64,000 nt of DNA from Xestospongia bergquistia (lineage: Eukaryota; Porifera; Demospongiae; Haplosclerida; Petrosiidae): contig OZ014412.1 in the NCBI GenBank assembly GCA_963965975.1, positions 1,180,501-1,244,500 of the forward strand, read 5' to 3'. Positions within the stretch are counted from its first letter, which is position 1. Each line of letters starts with the position of its first letter. The position numbers and the translations under genes are program-made. The notes below the pieces were generated by a model. It searched no databases. It was not told the origin of the DNA and saw only the letters and a program-made list of their open reading frames with translations. Positions 23,846 to 34,503 of the stretch are shown here, one piece after another.

Positions 23846-26365
23846 CTGTGCTCGAATTGAGCATATACGGGAGTATACGCCGTATACATTGTTACTGCTC
23901 CATTTGGCTATAGTATACATAGTTAAATAGTGTGTTGCTAACTTGCTACAGCCTACAGCCTACAGTTGCTTGCAGAATATAGTCACCACTCACCAGTCAG
24001 CCATCATGAGTCAATGAATTGAAACCACTCCTTATAATGCCACACCTACACGTCAATAGCCACACCTACCGTTTTAAAACTGTCAAAATGGCGAAGCAAG
24101 CAGCTGACCTGTCTTCCTACTTTTCTATGAGTATGAACAGTACCACTGAATCGATATTACAAAGAGATTCCTCTGAAAACGAGGAGGAAGTAGAAGGTGA
24201 TTTCAATCGGGTCGAGGAGGCTGAGATTGACCTGGATGAACCAAAAGTCAGTCATTCCATGGAACCAGTAGTTCCAGTACACACGTGGCCTTCTTGTTGG
24301 GACAAGAAAATGTGGCAAAGCAAGAAACGAGATTACCCATGGTTAGTCAGTAGTAATGAAAAGCTGGGGTGCTCTGTGTGTAATGAGGTTTCTAATCTTG
24401 GATGTTACAGTGGCAAAAGCATCCACATTTCAAAAGAATGGCAGTCTACGTCAGTAATGGTTACAGGTGCTAATAAAGAGAAGCAGCTGATGTCTCTAAG
24501 AAACAAGATTAAGAGACACAAAGAATCATATGGTCACATGCAGGCAGAGAGAATTATACAAAATGCCAGTAAACAATCATTGGAAAATACTGTTTTGAGA
24601 ATGAATGAGAAGCAGTTTGCATCGACAAAGAAACTGTTTCGGATAGCCTATAAAATTGGTAAATTAGGGCGTCCATTTAGTGACATGCCAACTGAGTGTG
24701 ATGTAAGTATTTTAAATGGTGTGGATATTGGCACAACTCTTCAATCTGACAAGTCTTGCTGTGCCATCCTTGACCATATTGGGCATGAAATGCGGTTTAA
24801 AATTTGCAAAATGATATTTGATAGTGACTCCAAAATGTCCCTCATAATTGATGAGTCCACAACTATTAGCAAAAAGTCAGCTCTCATAATTTATATTAAA
24901 GTATGCCTCTCAGAGCCTACCACACTATTTCTTGATATCATTGAGTTAGATGATCAAGGAGCTGAGTGCATATTTAGCGCTTTAATGGAATGTCTTGACA
25001 TGTATGGATTTACCTTACACGTGCTATCAGAAAAGTTGATTTGTTTTGCCTTGGATGGTGCTTCTGTCATGTTAGGGTCACGATCTGGTGTGGCATCAAT
25101 GATACAACAGGTTTTTCCAAATCTGATCACATGGCATTGTATGAACCATTGCTTGGAATTAGCTGTAGATGACGCAATAAATGAAGTCTCAGGTACAAAT
25201 CACTTCAAAGCATTCTTTGATAAGCTATACTGCTTATATCATACTTCTTCAAAAAATCGAAGAGAACTTGAAGAGGTCTGCAATGACTTGGCATGCATAT
25301 CTCACACTGTTGGGCGTATACTAGATACACGTTGGGTTGCATCAAGTTTTCGTACTATGAAAGTATTTTGGGATCTCTATGCACCTCTACATGCTCATCT
25401 TGTCAAAGCTAGTGAAGATCAGTTAAGAAGTACCACCGAGAGGGCCACATTCAAAGGTGTGGCAACGAGAATGGCTTCAGATAATTTTGTCCTAAATCTT
25501 GGAGCAATGTATGATAGTCTAGAGGAGTTAGCATCTTTGTCAAAAGATTTACAAGAAAGGAATCTCATGCTACCTAGAGCTCACACCCTTGTACAGCGAC
25601 AAATTCGTGTGTTTTTGTCAATGGTAGACTATCCAGGGATACACTACAAGGAAGCAAAATCTGCTGTTGAGGGGGGGTAACAGTGAAGCAGAAAACAAAT
25701 TCAAAGGTGTTGTTGTAACTGACAGTAGAAAGTCTGATGTACAAATTCGATATGAACAGTTCATGCGAAGTCTGGCAACAAACCTGGAAAAAAGACTGAT
25801 GTCCTGTAATCAAAATACAGAGGCACTATTAAGTGCAATAAATGTACTAGATCCTTTACAATGGCCCAGATATTGTACATTAACATATGGACAAGAGGAC
25901 ATCGTTTTGTTGTGTGATCTGTTTCATCTAAATGAGTTTGAAGCAACTATAAGAAGAGGCCTACGTGAATATATAGATATCATAAAGGAAACCAGTTTCA
26001 CAGGTAACAGGGAACCTCCACCAGCCTTATCTCGTCTTACAAATGCCGTCAATACAATTGTAGTATCATCAGCAGACTGCGAAAGGGGCTTTAGCCAGAT
26101 GAACATCTTAGCTACACCAGTTAAATTTATTCTTTTTGACCCTTCTTTATACATAAAGAAATGGATCACAAAGAAGCATTGCTTGTCCGATGACAGCAAA
26201 GCATGACGAAGGAAAAACAATGCCAACGAAGAACATGAGTATTTTAGTTTGTGGAAAAAACTCAAACAGGATGAATAATTATTGTTTATTTTTTATAAAA
26301 AAGATACTTTTTTAAAACTATAATAGTAGAGTATACTTTGTTATAATTTTACAATTCGAGCACTG
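23846..26365 (+). mobile_element. hAT transposon (2,520 bp) inserted in the non-LTR reverse transcriptase
   Basis: The ends form a 14-bp inverted repeat with one mismatch: CTGTGCTCGAATTG at 23846 and CAATTCGAGCACTG ending at 26365. The 8-bp target duplication TCCAGGAC is exact at 23838-23845 and 26366-26373. Removing the insert and one copy restores an RT reading DLSWS followed by NHYDYISAKAYKTLG across the site, which confirms the boundaries independently. Length, 8-bp target and CAG-type ends are typical of hAT elements. Confidence 0.96.
24088..26206 (+). pseudogene. hAT transposase (ZNF862/KIAA1586-like), frameshifted and internally deleted
   Basis: ATG at 24088 (MAKQAADLSSYFSM). An N-terminal zinc-finger-like block follows (WQSKKRDYPWLVSS, CSVCNEV), then the catalytic core (SLIIDESTTISKKSALIIYI, CFALDGASVMLGSRSGVAS, WHCMNHCLELAV, RILDTRWVASSFRTMK). 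The frame ends at 25680 because a run of seven G at about 25671-25677 shifts it by one. The downstream frame (about 25667-26206) continues NSEAENKFKGVVVTDSRKS to the dimerisation end SSADCERGFSQMN. Directly after LATPVKF the text jumps to FDPSLYIKKWITKK. In relatives I recall about 25 extra residues between these, so a small internal deletion is likely. The single-G slip could also be a sequencing error. Confidence 0.9.
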
Positions 26366-26373
26366 TCCAGGAC

Positions 26374-28528
26374 AGATCCCTGGACATTATAACACCTAGA
26401 TCATGGTGACATACCATGTCAGAAATTGAATCAACATTCAAATAGGTAGAAGAGGAAGAAGGTGGAGAACAAGAGAAGTGTAGAGCTGCACATTTAGTTG
26501 AGTTAAAGGACAAATTCCATGCCGCACACCACTCTGAGATGGAGTCGAGGTCTCTCTGAAGAACCAACTGATAGGTCTGTAACATTTTGTGTCATCAGCA
26601 AACATAAGAATAATTGAAGAGGAGACAGTAGACGGCAAGTCATTGATGTAAATGAGGAATAGGATGGGGCCTAGGATGCTGCCCTGAGGAACTCCAGAGA
26701 TAACAGGAAGTTTGTCAGAAAGGCTATTGTTGATAGAGACACACTGAGAGCGAGACAACAGGTATGATTGAAAAAGTTCCCAGAGGCTACCTGTAATGCC
26801 AATGGACCAGAGTTTGAATAAAAGCTCATTATGAGGAACTGTATCAAAAGCCTTTCGTAGGTCAAGATAGATACAGTCTGTTTGGGATCTCTGGTCAAAG
26901 GAGTTGAAAATCGTACTCAGGAATAGAAGTAACTGGTGAATAGTGGAATGGTGCTGGAGAAAACCAAACTGAAGATCTGAAATAGAGGAGAAAACATGAT
27001 CGATAATATTGTTATAGATTAGTCTCTCCAGGACTTTAGAGATGGAGCACAAAAGAGAGATAGGTCTAAAGTTATGGACTAGAGATTTGTCCCCTGATTT
27101 AAAAATAGGAATGATGCAGTGTAGACACCATATAGCAGGGATAGAGTGAAGACGAACACAGAGAGAGAAGAGGTGATGAATAGGACCACATAGTGAAAGA
27201 GCACAATACTTAAGAACATTAGGGCCAATACCATCAATACCCATAGCTTTGTTAGGGTCGAGGGCAGCAAGGACTTCATATACATCACTCTCTAAGAAAG
27301 TAATCTCACTAATAGAGACACCATTTACTGGAAAATCTTGCAGGGGGGGGGGGGGGGGTAAAGAGTAGTTGCTTCTGGTAAAAAGAGAGTGAAAGTATTG
27401 ATTAAATAAATTAGCCTTTTCCATGTCAGAACTTGCTTCTGAGGAGTCTGAACGAATGGTAGCTGGCAGGGAGTTATGTGTGGTTAGACAACGCATGTAG
27501 TTGAAGATTTTGTAGTTTTTGTTTGCTGCAAATGTAGAGACAAGGTGCGATTCATAGTTTAATTTTGCCTCAGCTATATCAGCTTGAAGGAGAGATTCGG
27601 ATGAGGCTAGATTAGATAAATTTTGAGGGGAAGGAGTTGAGCTAGCTTTCTTATGAAGTGAGTGAACTTTATTCAAATGATTTTGGATGCTTGCTGTAAA
27701 CCACTTGGGGCATTGGTGTGCCCAGAGTTTGACCTTAGGAACAAACAAACTCATAGCAGTTAAAAGTGATTGTTTGAGAGACATCCAACAGGTTTCAACA
27801 TCATCGAGATGAAAAATGGAATCAAAATCGTAATCAAGAAGATAAGAAGAAAGACCATCCCTATCAGCTTTGGAATAGTCATATACATATCAGGGTCATT
27901 CAGGGAAATATCAGGTTAGGACTAGGTCTTGATTTGGCAATAGAAAATGATAGTATAAAATGATCAGATTGAATACTTAGTCCTTGGTGAGGATGAATAG
28001 TGAGGTTGTTGATATAATTGTTGCAATTAGTCAAAACTATGTCAAGAATATTCCCTTTGATATGTGTAGGAGCTGACACCAGTTACTCCAGATTGAGATC
28101 AAATGCAAAATCACAAATCATGGTAGATGTAAAGGAGGAGCTAGACAGTGTATCCCAGTCTATGTCTGGGCAATTGAAACCTCCTGTAATGATAATGTGA
28201 TAATTTGCAGAAGAGAGAGTAGACAGATAAGATAATAAGTTCTGGAAGTAGACTTGACTAGAGTTGGGTGAGGAGTAAACAACACAGAGGATAAAAGGTA
28301 GAGGAAGGATATTTTTGATTTCAACAGTAATGACTTCTAAGTTTGAGGGAGAGGAAAGAAGAATACATTGTATATTGTGATGTACAGCCAAAAGAACCCC
28401 ACCACCCCTGGTATTCCTGTCTTTACAATAAAGAATAAAGTTGTTGGGCAGAATTTCATTGTCATATATGTAACTTGACAGCCAGGTTTCAGTGATGGCA
28501 TAGATATCAAAAGGGGATGAGTAGACAA
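26374..28528 (-). pseudogene. Non-LTR ORF2: endonuclease and N-terminal reverse transcriptase
   Basis: The endonuclease part (28391-28083) reads FILCVVYSSPNSSQVYFQNL and then ITGGFNCPDIDWDT. The usual GDFN motif is GGFN here (codon at 28179-28181), so a conserved Asp is lost. The reverse transcriptase (27784-26438) shows FRPISLLCSISKVLERLIYN, LDLRKAFDTVPHNELLFKLW, SGVPQGSILGPILFLIYIND and FADDTK. A frame change near 26585 moves the coding frame to 26585-26374 (QRDLDSISEWCAAWNLSFN). A 16-G run at 27343-27358 encodes a proline stretch. The region upstream of 28391 is in another frame. Confidence 0.85.
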
Positions 28529-28602
28529 ATGAGTGGAATTGGAAAAATTTTGTTTACTAGGCTACGTGAATTCCAGAGACAAATTTTGAGATTGTCAGTT
28601 AG

Positions 28603-29765
28603 TCAGTCCTCAGAGGTACTAACCCTGGTGGAAAAAGCCACTGGATTAGAAGGAGGGGGAAAACTTTGATCAGGAACTGAAGTTGGGGAAGGCATTAGAT
28701 CTTCTAAGGCTGGAGCATGTTCTTGTCCGTCTGAGGAGGTCCTCTGGTTAGGGGCATCATCTCCAAGCTGAGGATAGCATTGAAACATGAGATTGATAAC
28801 TTGACCATGCAACTTCTTATTGATGAAAAAGCAAGAGCCTTGGATTTTTACTTCGCTTTTGCTGTGCCCTGACTGGATTAATGATGAGTGTTCCTTCAGA
28901 AGGAGAGCTTCTTGTGGTCTATCAGTAGGTGACAGATCTGGCTTGATAATGAAAGATTTGTCCAGTCTGTTTCTTTTAGAAGGACCTTGGAAACGTCTGC
29001 AGCTCTGTTGAATTTTACCAGGAGTGGAGGTGGACGTTCGGCTTTCTCTTGGTATCTTCCAAGCCGGAGAGAGTCTTTAATTGAGTATTCGTTAAAGGAA
29101 CTGTCTAGTTTGGAAATGATGGAGGTGACACTTTTAAGATCAACCACAGCCCTGTTGAATTTGAAAGTGCCTTTTGGGGATTCCTTTACTCCATATATTA
29201 CAATGTTGAGACTTCTGTCTACATCAGCAGGCTTAATCGACTTGTTGGCTGAGGTAGGATTGGTTGGGATCAGTGGGACTTGCAAAGTGGGAGGCTGAGT
29301 AGACTTGGAAATATTAGAACTGAGTTAAACTGAGATTTCAGAAAGAGAATCACTAATGCGCTTAATTTCAGACTGAACAGGAGGAGAGACATCACAGTTA
29401 ATGGACAACTCAAGGGAAGAAAGTTGGCGCTGAAGATCAGAGACTTCAGTCCTAATTTCTTCAATTTGAGAGAAGACAGATTTTATACAATATGGACAGA
29501 CATAAGGATAGGTTGGAGCTAGAGAAGGAATGATGCCAACACATTTGCTGTGAGACAATTGAGAACAAGCCTCACACTCAACCATGTGACCAGAGTATTT
29601 TGATGAGGAACAGACACAATGAACAGATGAGGATGGATTTGAAGGTTTAAGATTCTTATTCTTATTAGCTAGTTTATCCTTCACTCTCTGTTTATTTGAA
29701 ACAGTTCGACGTAGTTGATCATCAGAAACAACACCATCAGAAGACAAGCCCTTGTGGTCTGCCAT
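28603..29765 (-). pseudogene. Non-LTR ORF1: PHD-like finger, coiled coil and RNA-binding-like region
   Basis: From the ATG at about 29765 (MADHKGLSSDGVV) the frame runs through a PHD-type zinc finger with Cys/His ligands (HCVCSSSKYSGHMVECEACS, HSKCVG, YVCPYC) and a coiled coil (IEEIRTEVSDLQRQLSSLEL). After a frame change near 29.33 kb a second block (29285-28896) has SLNIVIYGVKESPKGT and SIKDSLRLGRYQEKAERPP, the pattern of ORF1 RNA-binding domains. The third part (28812-28603) is proline/serine-rich. At least two frame changes make it non-functional. Confidence 0.75.
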
Positions 29766-29859
29766 TTTTAAATTTTTTGTTTGCCGCTCCAACAAATGAA
29801 TTCAGCCATATGTCATTGTTGTATTTTAATGAAATGTTCACTTTAAGATCTTGTAATCA

Positions 29860-30054
29860 TTAATTTTGTTTTCCTTTCATGTTTTGTATAGTCACAGTAA
29901 GTTTATTACTTAATCCAAAATTTTTATTTATATCATATCACTTCATATTATTTTGTAACTAACTTGTCACTTGTAAGCCATTGGTGGCTGGGCAGTCTTC
30001 TGTGTGTGACATTAATAATAACAATAACAATAATAATAATAATAATAATAATAA
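29860..30054 (+). mobile_element. 3' end of a plus-strand non-LTR element with AAT microsatellite tail
   Basis: The sequence up to TAAGCCATTGGTGGCTGGGC and TCTTCTGTGTGTGACATT is followed by (AAT/AAC)n at about 30008-30054, the form of a CR1/L2-type 3' terminus. It points in the opposite direction to the flanking minus-strand copies. No coding sequence remains. Confidence 0.6.
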
Positions 30055-30765
30055 AATGAGTTCACAAATATGGAATAAGAATGAGATAAAGTATCTTAAA
30101 TAATGAATAGATATACACACATATATATGTATATATTAGTGTGAATGGTGAAAATGATCTTTTAGCTTTGACTTAAAATTGAAATTGAGTCACACAATTT
30201 AATTTCATAAGGTAGATAATTCCAAAGAGAAGAAGAAGGAATAAAAGAGTAAAGGGCAGGAGATGAATGGCAAAAAGGATTGAGATATTATTAATATGGT
30301 AGTATCTGGAAGATCTTGGAGGAGAAGATTGAGGTGCTAAAATACCATTTGGAAGAAAAGTGAAAACATTCATATTTTATAATATTTTCATATTTTAAAA
30401 AGAAGAGTAAGTTTAGAAATAGCTTGCCAAGTGGATAAAGGCTTAGGGACAAGATTGAAAAGTTCAAGGTTACTGTCAAGGTATATGTAAGAGTAAACAT
30501 GTTCAATGGTAGAAGAGCTCAGGAAAAGAGGTAGAGAGGATAGGAATGATTGATTCTTCCTGGAAATAAGCATGTATTTTGTTTTTCGAATGTTAATTTT
30601 TAGGAGATGTGATAGGATCCAATCATTGATAGTATTGATGTCAGATTGCATGGTGGTGAAATTAGAGCTGGATGAGAATGGGGATGATAAAAGAATGTCA
30701 TCGGCACAGAGGATTAGTTTAGTAGAAGAGAAGAGTGTAAGTTTTGAGATATCATTAATGTTTAA
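30055..30765 (-). pseudogene. 5'-truncated non-LTR copy 2 (reverse transcriptase 3' part)
   Basis: The minus strand from about 30765 reads LCADDILLSSPFSSSS (Cys replacing Tyr of YADD), INDWILSHLLKINIRKTKYM with LISRK, and near 30.2 kb SSLWNYLPYEIKL-like C-terminal residues. Frame changes and a missing 5' half show a truncated dead copy, related to the plus-strand element at 57.5-60.2 kb (shared KTKYM-ISRK). Its tail is the TTATTA repeat it shares with the plus-strand fragment. Confidence 0.8.
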
Positions 30766-30948
30766 GATAGAACTTTATTATAGGCAGTTAAAAACACAAT
30801 ATATATATATAGTAAATAATAACTTTTAACTACAATCATTTGCTATTCTTAGTGCGCATTGTAAAATGTAAATTATGGCATTACTATTATATTAATAGTA
30901 ATACCATTTAATAGAATTTTTTTACTTAGATATTATATAGGTATATGG

Positions 30949-31092
30949 CAGGGTTGTTGTAATCAGTAATTGTAATTGTAATGATTATTAATGATTAAAA
31001 AAAATCAATAATCTAATCATTACTTTTGGTGTTAAATGAAAGTAATCAGTAATTATATTCATTATTTTTATCCAGTAATCACAACAACCCTG
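30949..31092. mobile_element. 144-bp hAT-type MITE
   Basis: The ends are CAGGGTTGTTGTAATCAGTA and the complementary CAGTAATCACAACAACCCTG, with further internal inverted similarity (AATCATTA). The flanks GTATATGG (30941-30948) and GTGTATGG (31093-31100) form an 8-bp target duplication with one mismatch. Size, CAG ends and the 8-bp target indicate a non-autonomous hAT element. It has no coding content. Confidence 0.88.
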
Positions 31093-31505
31093 GTGTATGG
31101 TCAACTTTATCACTTGAAGTTATGCATAAGGTTTCAGGCAACCTTAAGGTTGATGGATGAAATGATTAGCTGTAACCCGCTTGAGAGCTAAGTTTTGCAG
31201 ACTATCTCTTGTTATAACAACAAACGCAATAATAATACTTATGAAAATCAACCACAAGTGAGATGACATATCTACTTAAATACAAAATCATTCTAGAGAG
31301 TTCTAGAGATTACACAACATTTCACACATTAATATAGTATTATATAGCACAATGGTTTTCAACAAACAAGGTTTGTTGTAATACACTGGTTACATAACCT
31401 TCACACTGTACCCAGCACAATATTAGTGGATTAATTATAAGTATGGTGTAGTTTTTAAGTTCTAGAGGGACAATATTGACAAAAAATGTAGGTTGCATTA
31501 CTTAC

Positions 31506-31694
31506 AATCTGATAAGGAGGGGGAGGAGATGTTCATGCTGCACTTGTTCAACATGCTCGCAGGACAAATTTGGACACCTACTTTCACAACTTTCACATGC
31601 AGTCCGAGTTTCAAATTTTGTAGTTCTTTCTGAGTTTTTTTTCAAGTTTGATGATGTCAATAAAGTGAAAGACAATGTTGTTATTCTTGTTAGT
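31506..31694 (-). CDS. Possible first exon of a small secreted Cys-containing protein
   Basis: The minus strand from the ATG reads MQLTRITTLSFTLLTSS, a weak signal-peptide-like start, then CESCESRCPNLSCEH. It ends at a strong donor (GTAAGTAATG in gene direction). No downstream exon could be linked. It may be chance. Confidence 0.22.
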
Positions 31695-34096
31695 TGCATT
31701 TTTGCACAATATAATTATTAGTGGTTTCACCCCTTTTATATATATATATATTAGGTCAAAACAAAGCATATAATGTGTATGTGTTCTAAAGTGATATCAT
31801 AGAAGTCTGATGTCTTCATCTTAGACATACTAATCAAGACTTAAGCCAACCATAAGGTGAGATAATGATTGCTTTCCAGATTTACTTAGGTGACAACTAA
31901 AATGAGGAACAAAGGATAGCAAACGGAAGTGACCAGCTATATATGTGATCATCAAATCATCAAGTTGCACCTCAGAGATATGTAATTTGTAGCAACCCAA
32001 TGAGAAAGCACCTTGAACTCAGTTACAGAAGATTGGCATTGTATTGTCTGTTTACTTAAAGTATATGTACTTTAAGGTATATTCATAATGTTTATATTAT
32101 TGTCATAGGTGATATATATGGAAGTCTTTGTGTGATCATTGGACTCATGTTTTTTCAGAAACCAACTCCATTGTATTGCATCTACTAAAAATCCAAAGAA
32201 AGAAGTCAATGCTACCACAGATTTTCTGTACTCTGTGATAAAGTGTCATTGGATAGCATGAATGCAACTTAAGCCTACAAAATATTGCTTACAAGCTCTC
32301 AGAGTTTAACTAGAGATCAATGTTATTCTTTTGCATGGTAATGGTGTGGTTGCACCGTTGCAAGTATTCAAAACCATCTGATACTTCTTGACTAGTTATA
32401 GAGTTATGATTCCCTTCAAAACGTCTATCTGATGGTAGAGAATCTAGACGTAGCAGGCATAGATTGGCTGGTGAGTCAAGAGATGGAGCAAATTAAAGGA
32501 ACTGAAATGAGTAGATTTTGGGACTGTGAGATATGTATTCACAGAGATATTGGAGTCTGGACTTCAAGTGAACTCGAGGTAGGAAAGAGCATGAGTGGTG
32601 AAGTTTTAAGTTTTTGGAAAAGCCATTACTATGAAGCAGAAGAAAGTGGTGACTTAGTAAGAAGGGCTGTAATTGGAACAATTTCCCAGTTGACTAAGAC
32701 AGGTCCGCCAAGGATTGGCAGCATTTAAACAGGAGCAATTCCTACATTGACTGGTTCTATTACATCTATAGGCAGTCATGGCTTGTATATAGCTACAACA
32801 ATGTTAGTTACTTAACATTGATGTCAGTAACCTGTTTTTCTAAACTATTGCTTATGCATTGCCAGAACTATAATTTCATTGGTTCAAAATTTTCTAGAGT
32901 ATACTATTTTCCAACATATCTTGGAAATTATGTGCATGCTCAAGCAGTTGCTACTAGGGATTCTTTCCTTTCACTAAATGCCTGGGTAAGAGAATAGGAA
33001 ATATTGTCAGGCACACGGTAGTATTGCTTATGTAGGGATGGCCCAGATTGTCTATTGAAATGTATTGGCAGAAAACAATGAATATCATATAATCAAAACT
33101 AATCAAAATATTTAATTCTTTGTAGCATTTCTTCCTATGATAATCACTACATTATGATTTAGTTATAGGTTAAGATAAAGTTTCTAAGACACAATTGGTC
33201 AAGTGTTGGATTTGTTTGTCTTTCCCTGACTCTGCCTCTGTTTTATATTTCACAATACCTCATTAATTAACAAAGGGGGCCAAATGAGTCAAAAAGTACT
33301 ACATGCAGTTTCTCTATGTTAACAGTATATCTGGCATCTGTTTACAAGTGACAGCACTCTATATGTACATACATGTCTTCACTTGGGCATGGCAACTAAA
33401 GTTTATATCTGCACTCCGAAATATGTATCCAACATCAGATATATATAAAAGATGGATAGATAGATAAATATGTATATGTATTATACATGATATCTGAGAT
33501 ATATATCCAACATAACATTTAGGGCTGTAGCTTGCAAACAAAGGCTGGATGACCTGTTAACATAAAGAAAATGCTTGCCCACATTGTTTTTTTTTGCTCA
33601 TATGGAGCCCTATAAATAACACAAAAGTGACGTTTTGAAGGTTTTGTTACAGTACACGACAAATGCATCAGTTGATCTCCACATTGGTGTAATTGCTGTC
33701 ATTCTCCTTTAAGCAAGCACCACAAAATAGAGGCTTTTCTTTTGTAATCTTTGTTTTACATAGACTGTTTTCCTGTATTGTTGGTTTAGATATTGTTTTG
33801 CTATTTGTTTTTAATTTTGTTAAAATATTTTTCTTTGTGTTTAACTGCTTAAATTTGTTAGAATTTTTGGAGGACTTTACTATCTTCTTCAAGAGCTTTC
33901 AGCAATGTAACAGCTACCTGCACATGTTTTGACTGTCTCTATAGCATTTAATGTGCTATGCTTTCCAATTGCCATTTCTAAAGTGTGTATTTAAGAAGTA
34001 GTGCTTCTTTCACTGCCTCTAAATCTTCCTTTTTTACTTTAATTTGGAAAATTGTACATTGATAAAATGAATAGTCAGTATCTGCTGGTGTTCTGT

Positions 34097-34503
34097 CTAG
34101 AAATTATATTCAAGTTGAACTATACCTTTAACTAAAAGGAAAAGTGAGAAGTAAGATATCTGAATATGCCAGACACATATTATGTAATAAAAAAGGTACT
34201 GGAAAGCTGTGATTATAAAATTGTGTGTATGACTATATATTAAGATCTAGACAATGTTGTCACTAATTTCCATATGTAATAGATGTATATGTTTACATAT
34301 AGTAACATGTAGAGTAGCATTTAAACATGTATGGTTGTAAGCATATGAATACATTTGACAGTCATAACACACAATTTTATAATCACAGCTTTCCAGTACC
34401 TTTTTTATTACATAATATGTGTCTGGCATATTCAGATATCTTACTTTTCACTTGTTATTTAAAGGTATAGTTCAACTTGAATATAATTTCTAGGCTGATT
34501 GAT
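34097..34503. repeat. Long inverted repeat (foldback), ~137-143-bp arms, 127-bp spacer
   Basis: The left arm 34097-34233 begins CTAGAAATTATATTCAAGTT and ends with TTGTGTGTATGAC. The right arm 34361-34503 is its near-perfect reverse complement, with a few single-base changes and one 5-6-bp difference near ACTAAAAGG. A transcript of either strand would form a hairpin of about 140 bp. No target duplication or known terminal motif was found, so it may be a foldback/MITE or a hairpin RNA source. Confidence 0.88.

Larger units (their letters stand above)
23031..29800 (-). mobile_element. CR1/L2-like non-LTR retrotransposon 1, decayed, split by a hAT element
   Basis: In transcription order it has an ORF1 with a PHD-like zinc finger (about 29765-28603), an endonuclease domain (about 28500-27850), a reverse transcriptase (27784-26374, then 23837-23493 after the hAT insert), a 3' region, and an AAT/ATA microsatellite tail complementary to the plus-strand TTATTATTATTATT at about 23039-23053. 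The RT keeps FADD in place of YADD at about 26.6 kb. Reading frames are broken in several places apart from the hAT insertion, so this copy is dead. Clade assignment (PHD ORF1 plus apurinic-type endonuclease plus microsatellite tail) is from family knowledge. Confidence 0.85.

Noticed and set aside
25574..26265. Minus-strand ORFs opposite the hAT transposase
   Set aside because: Antisense shadows of the transposase coding frame.
28820..29298. Plus-strand ORFs in the ORF1 region of the non-LTR element
   Set aside because: Shadows of the minus-strand ORF1 frames.
32432..32728. 98-residue plus-strand ORF (MVENLDVAGIDWLVSQ...)
   Set aside because: Looks somewhat protein-like, but no domain, no linked exons and no paralog in the window. 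Not listed as a gene.
33668..33892. Lys-rich 74-residue minus-strand ORF
   Set aside because: Low-complexity Lys/Asn/Thr text expected from AT-rich DNA.
34247..34429. 60-residue minus-strand ORF in the foldback
   Set aside because: It overlaps an arm and the spacer of the inverted repeat. No coding signal.
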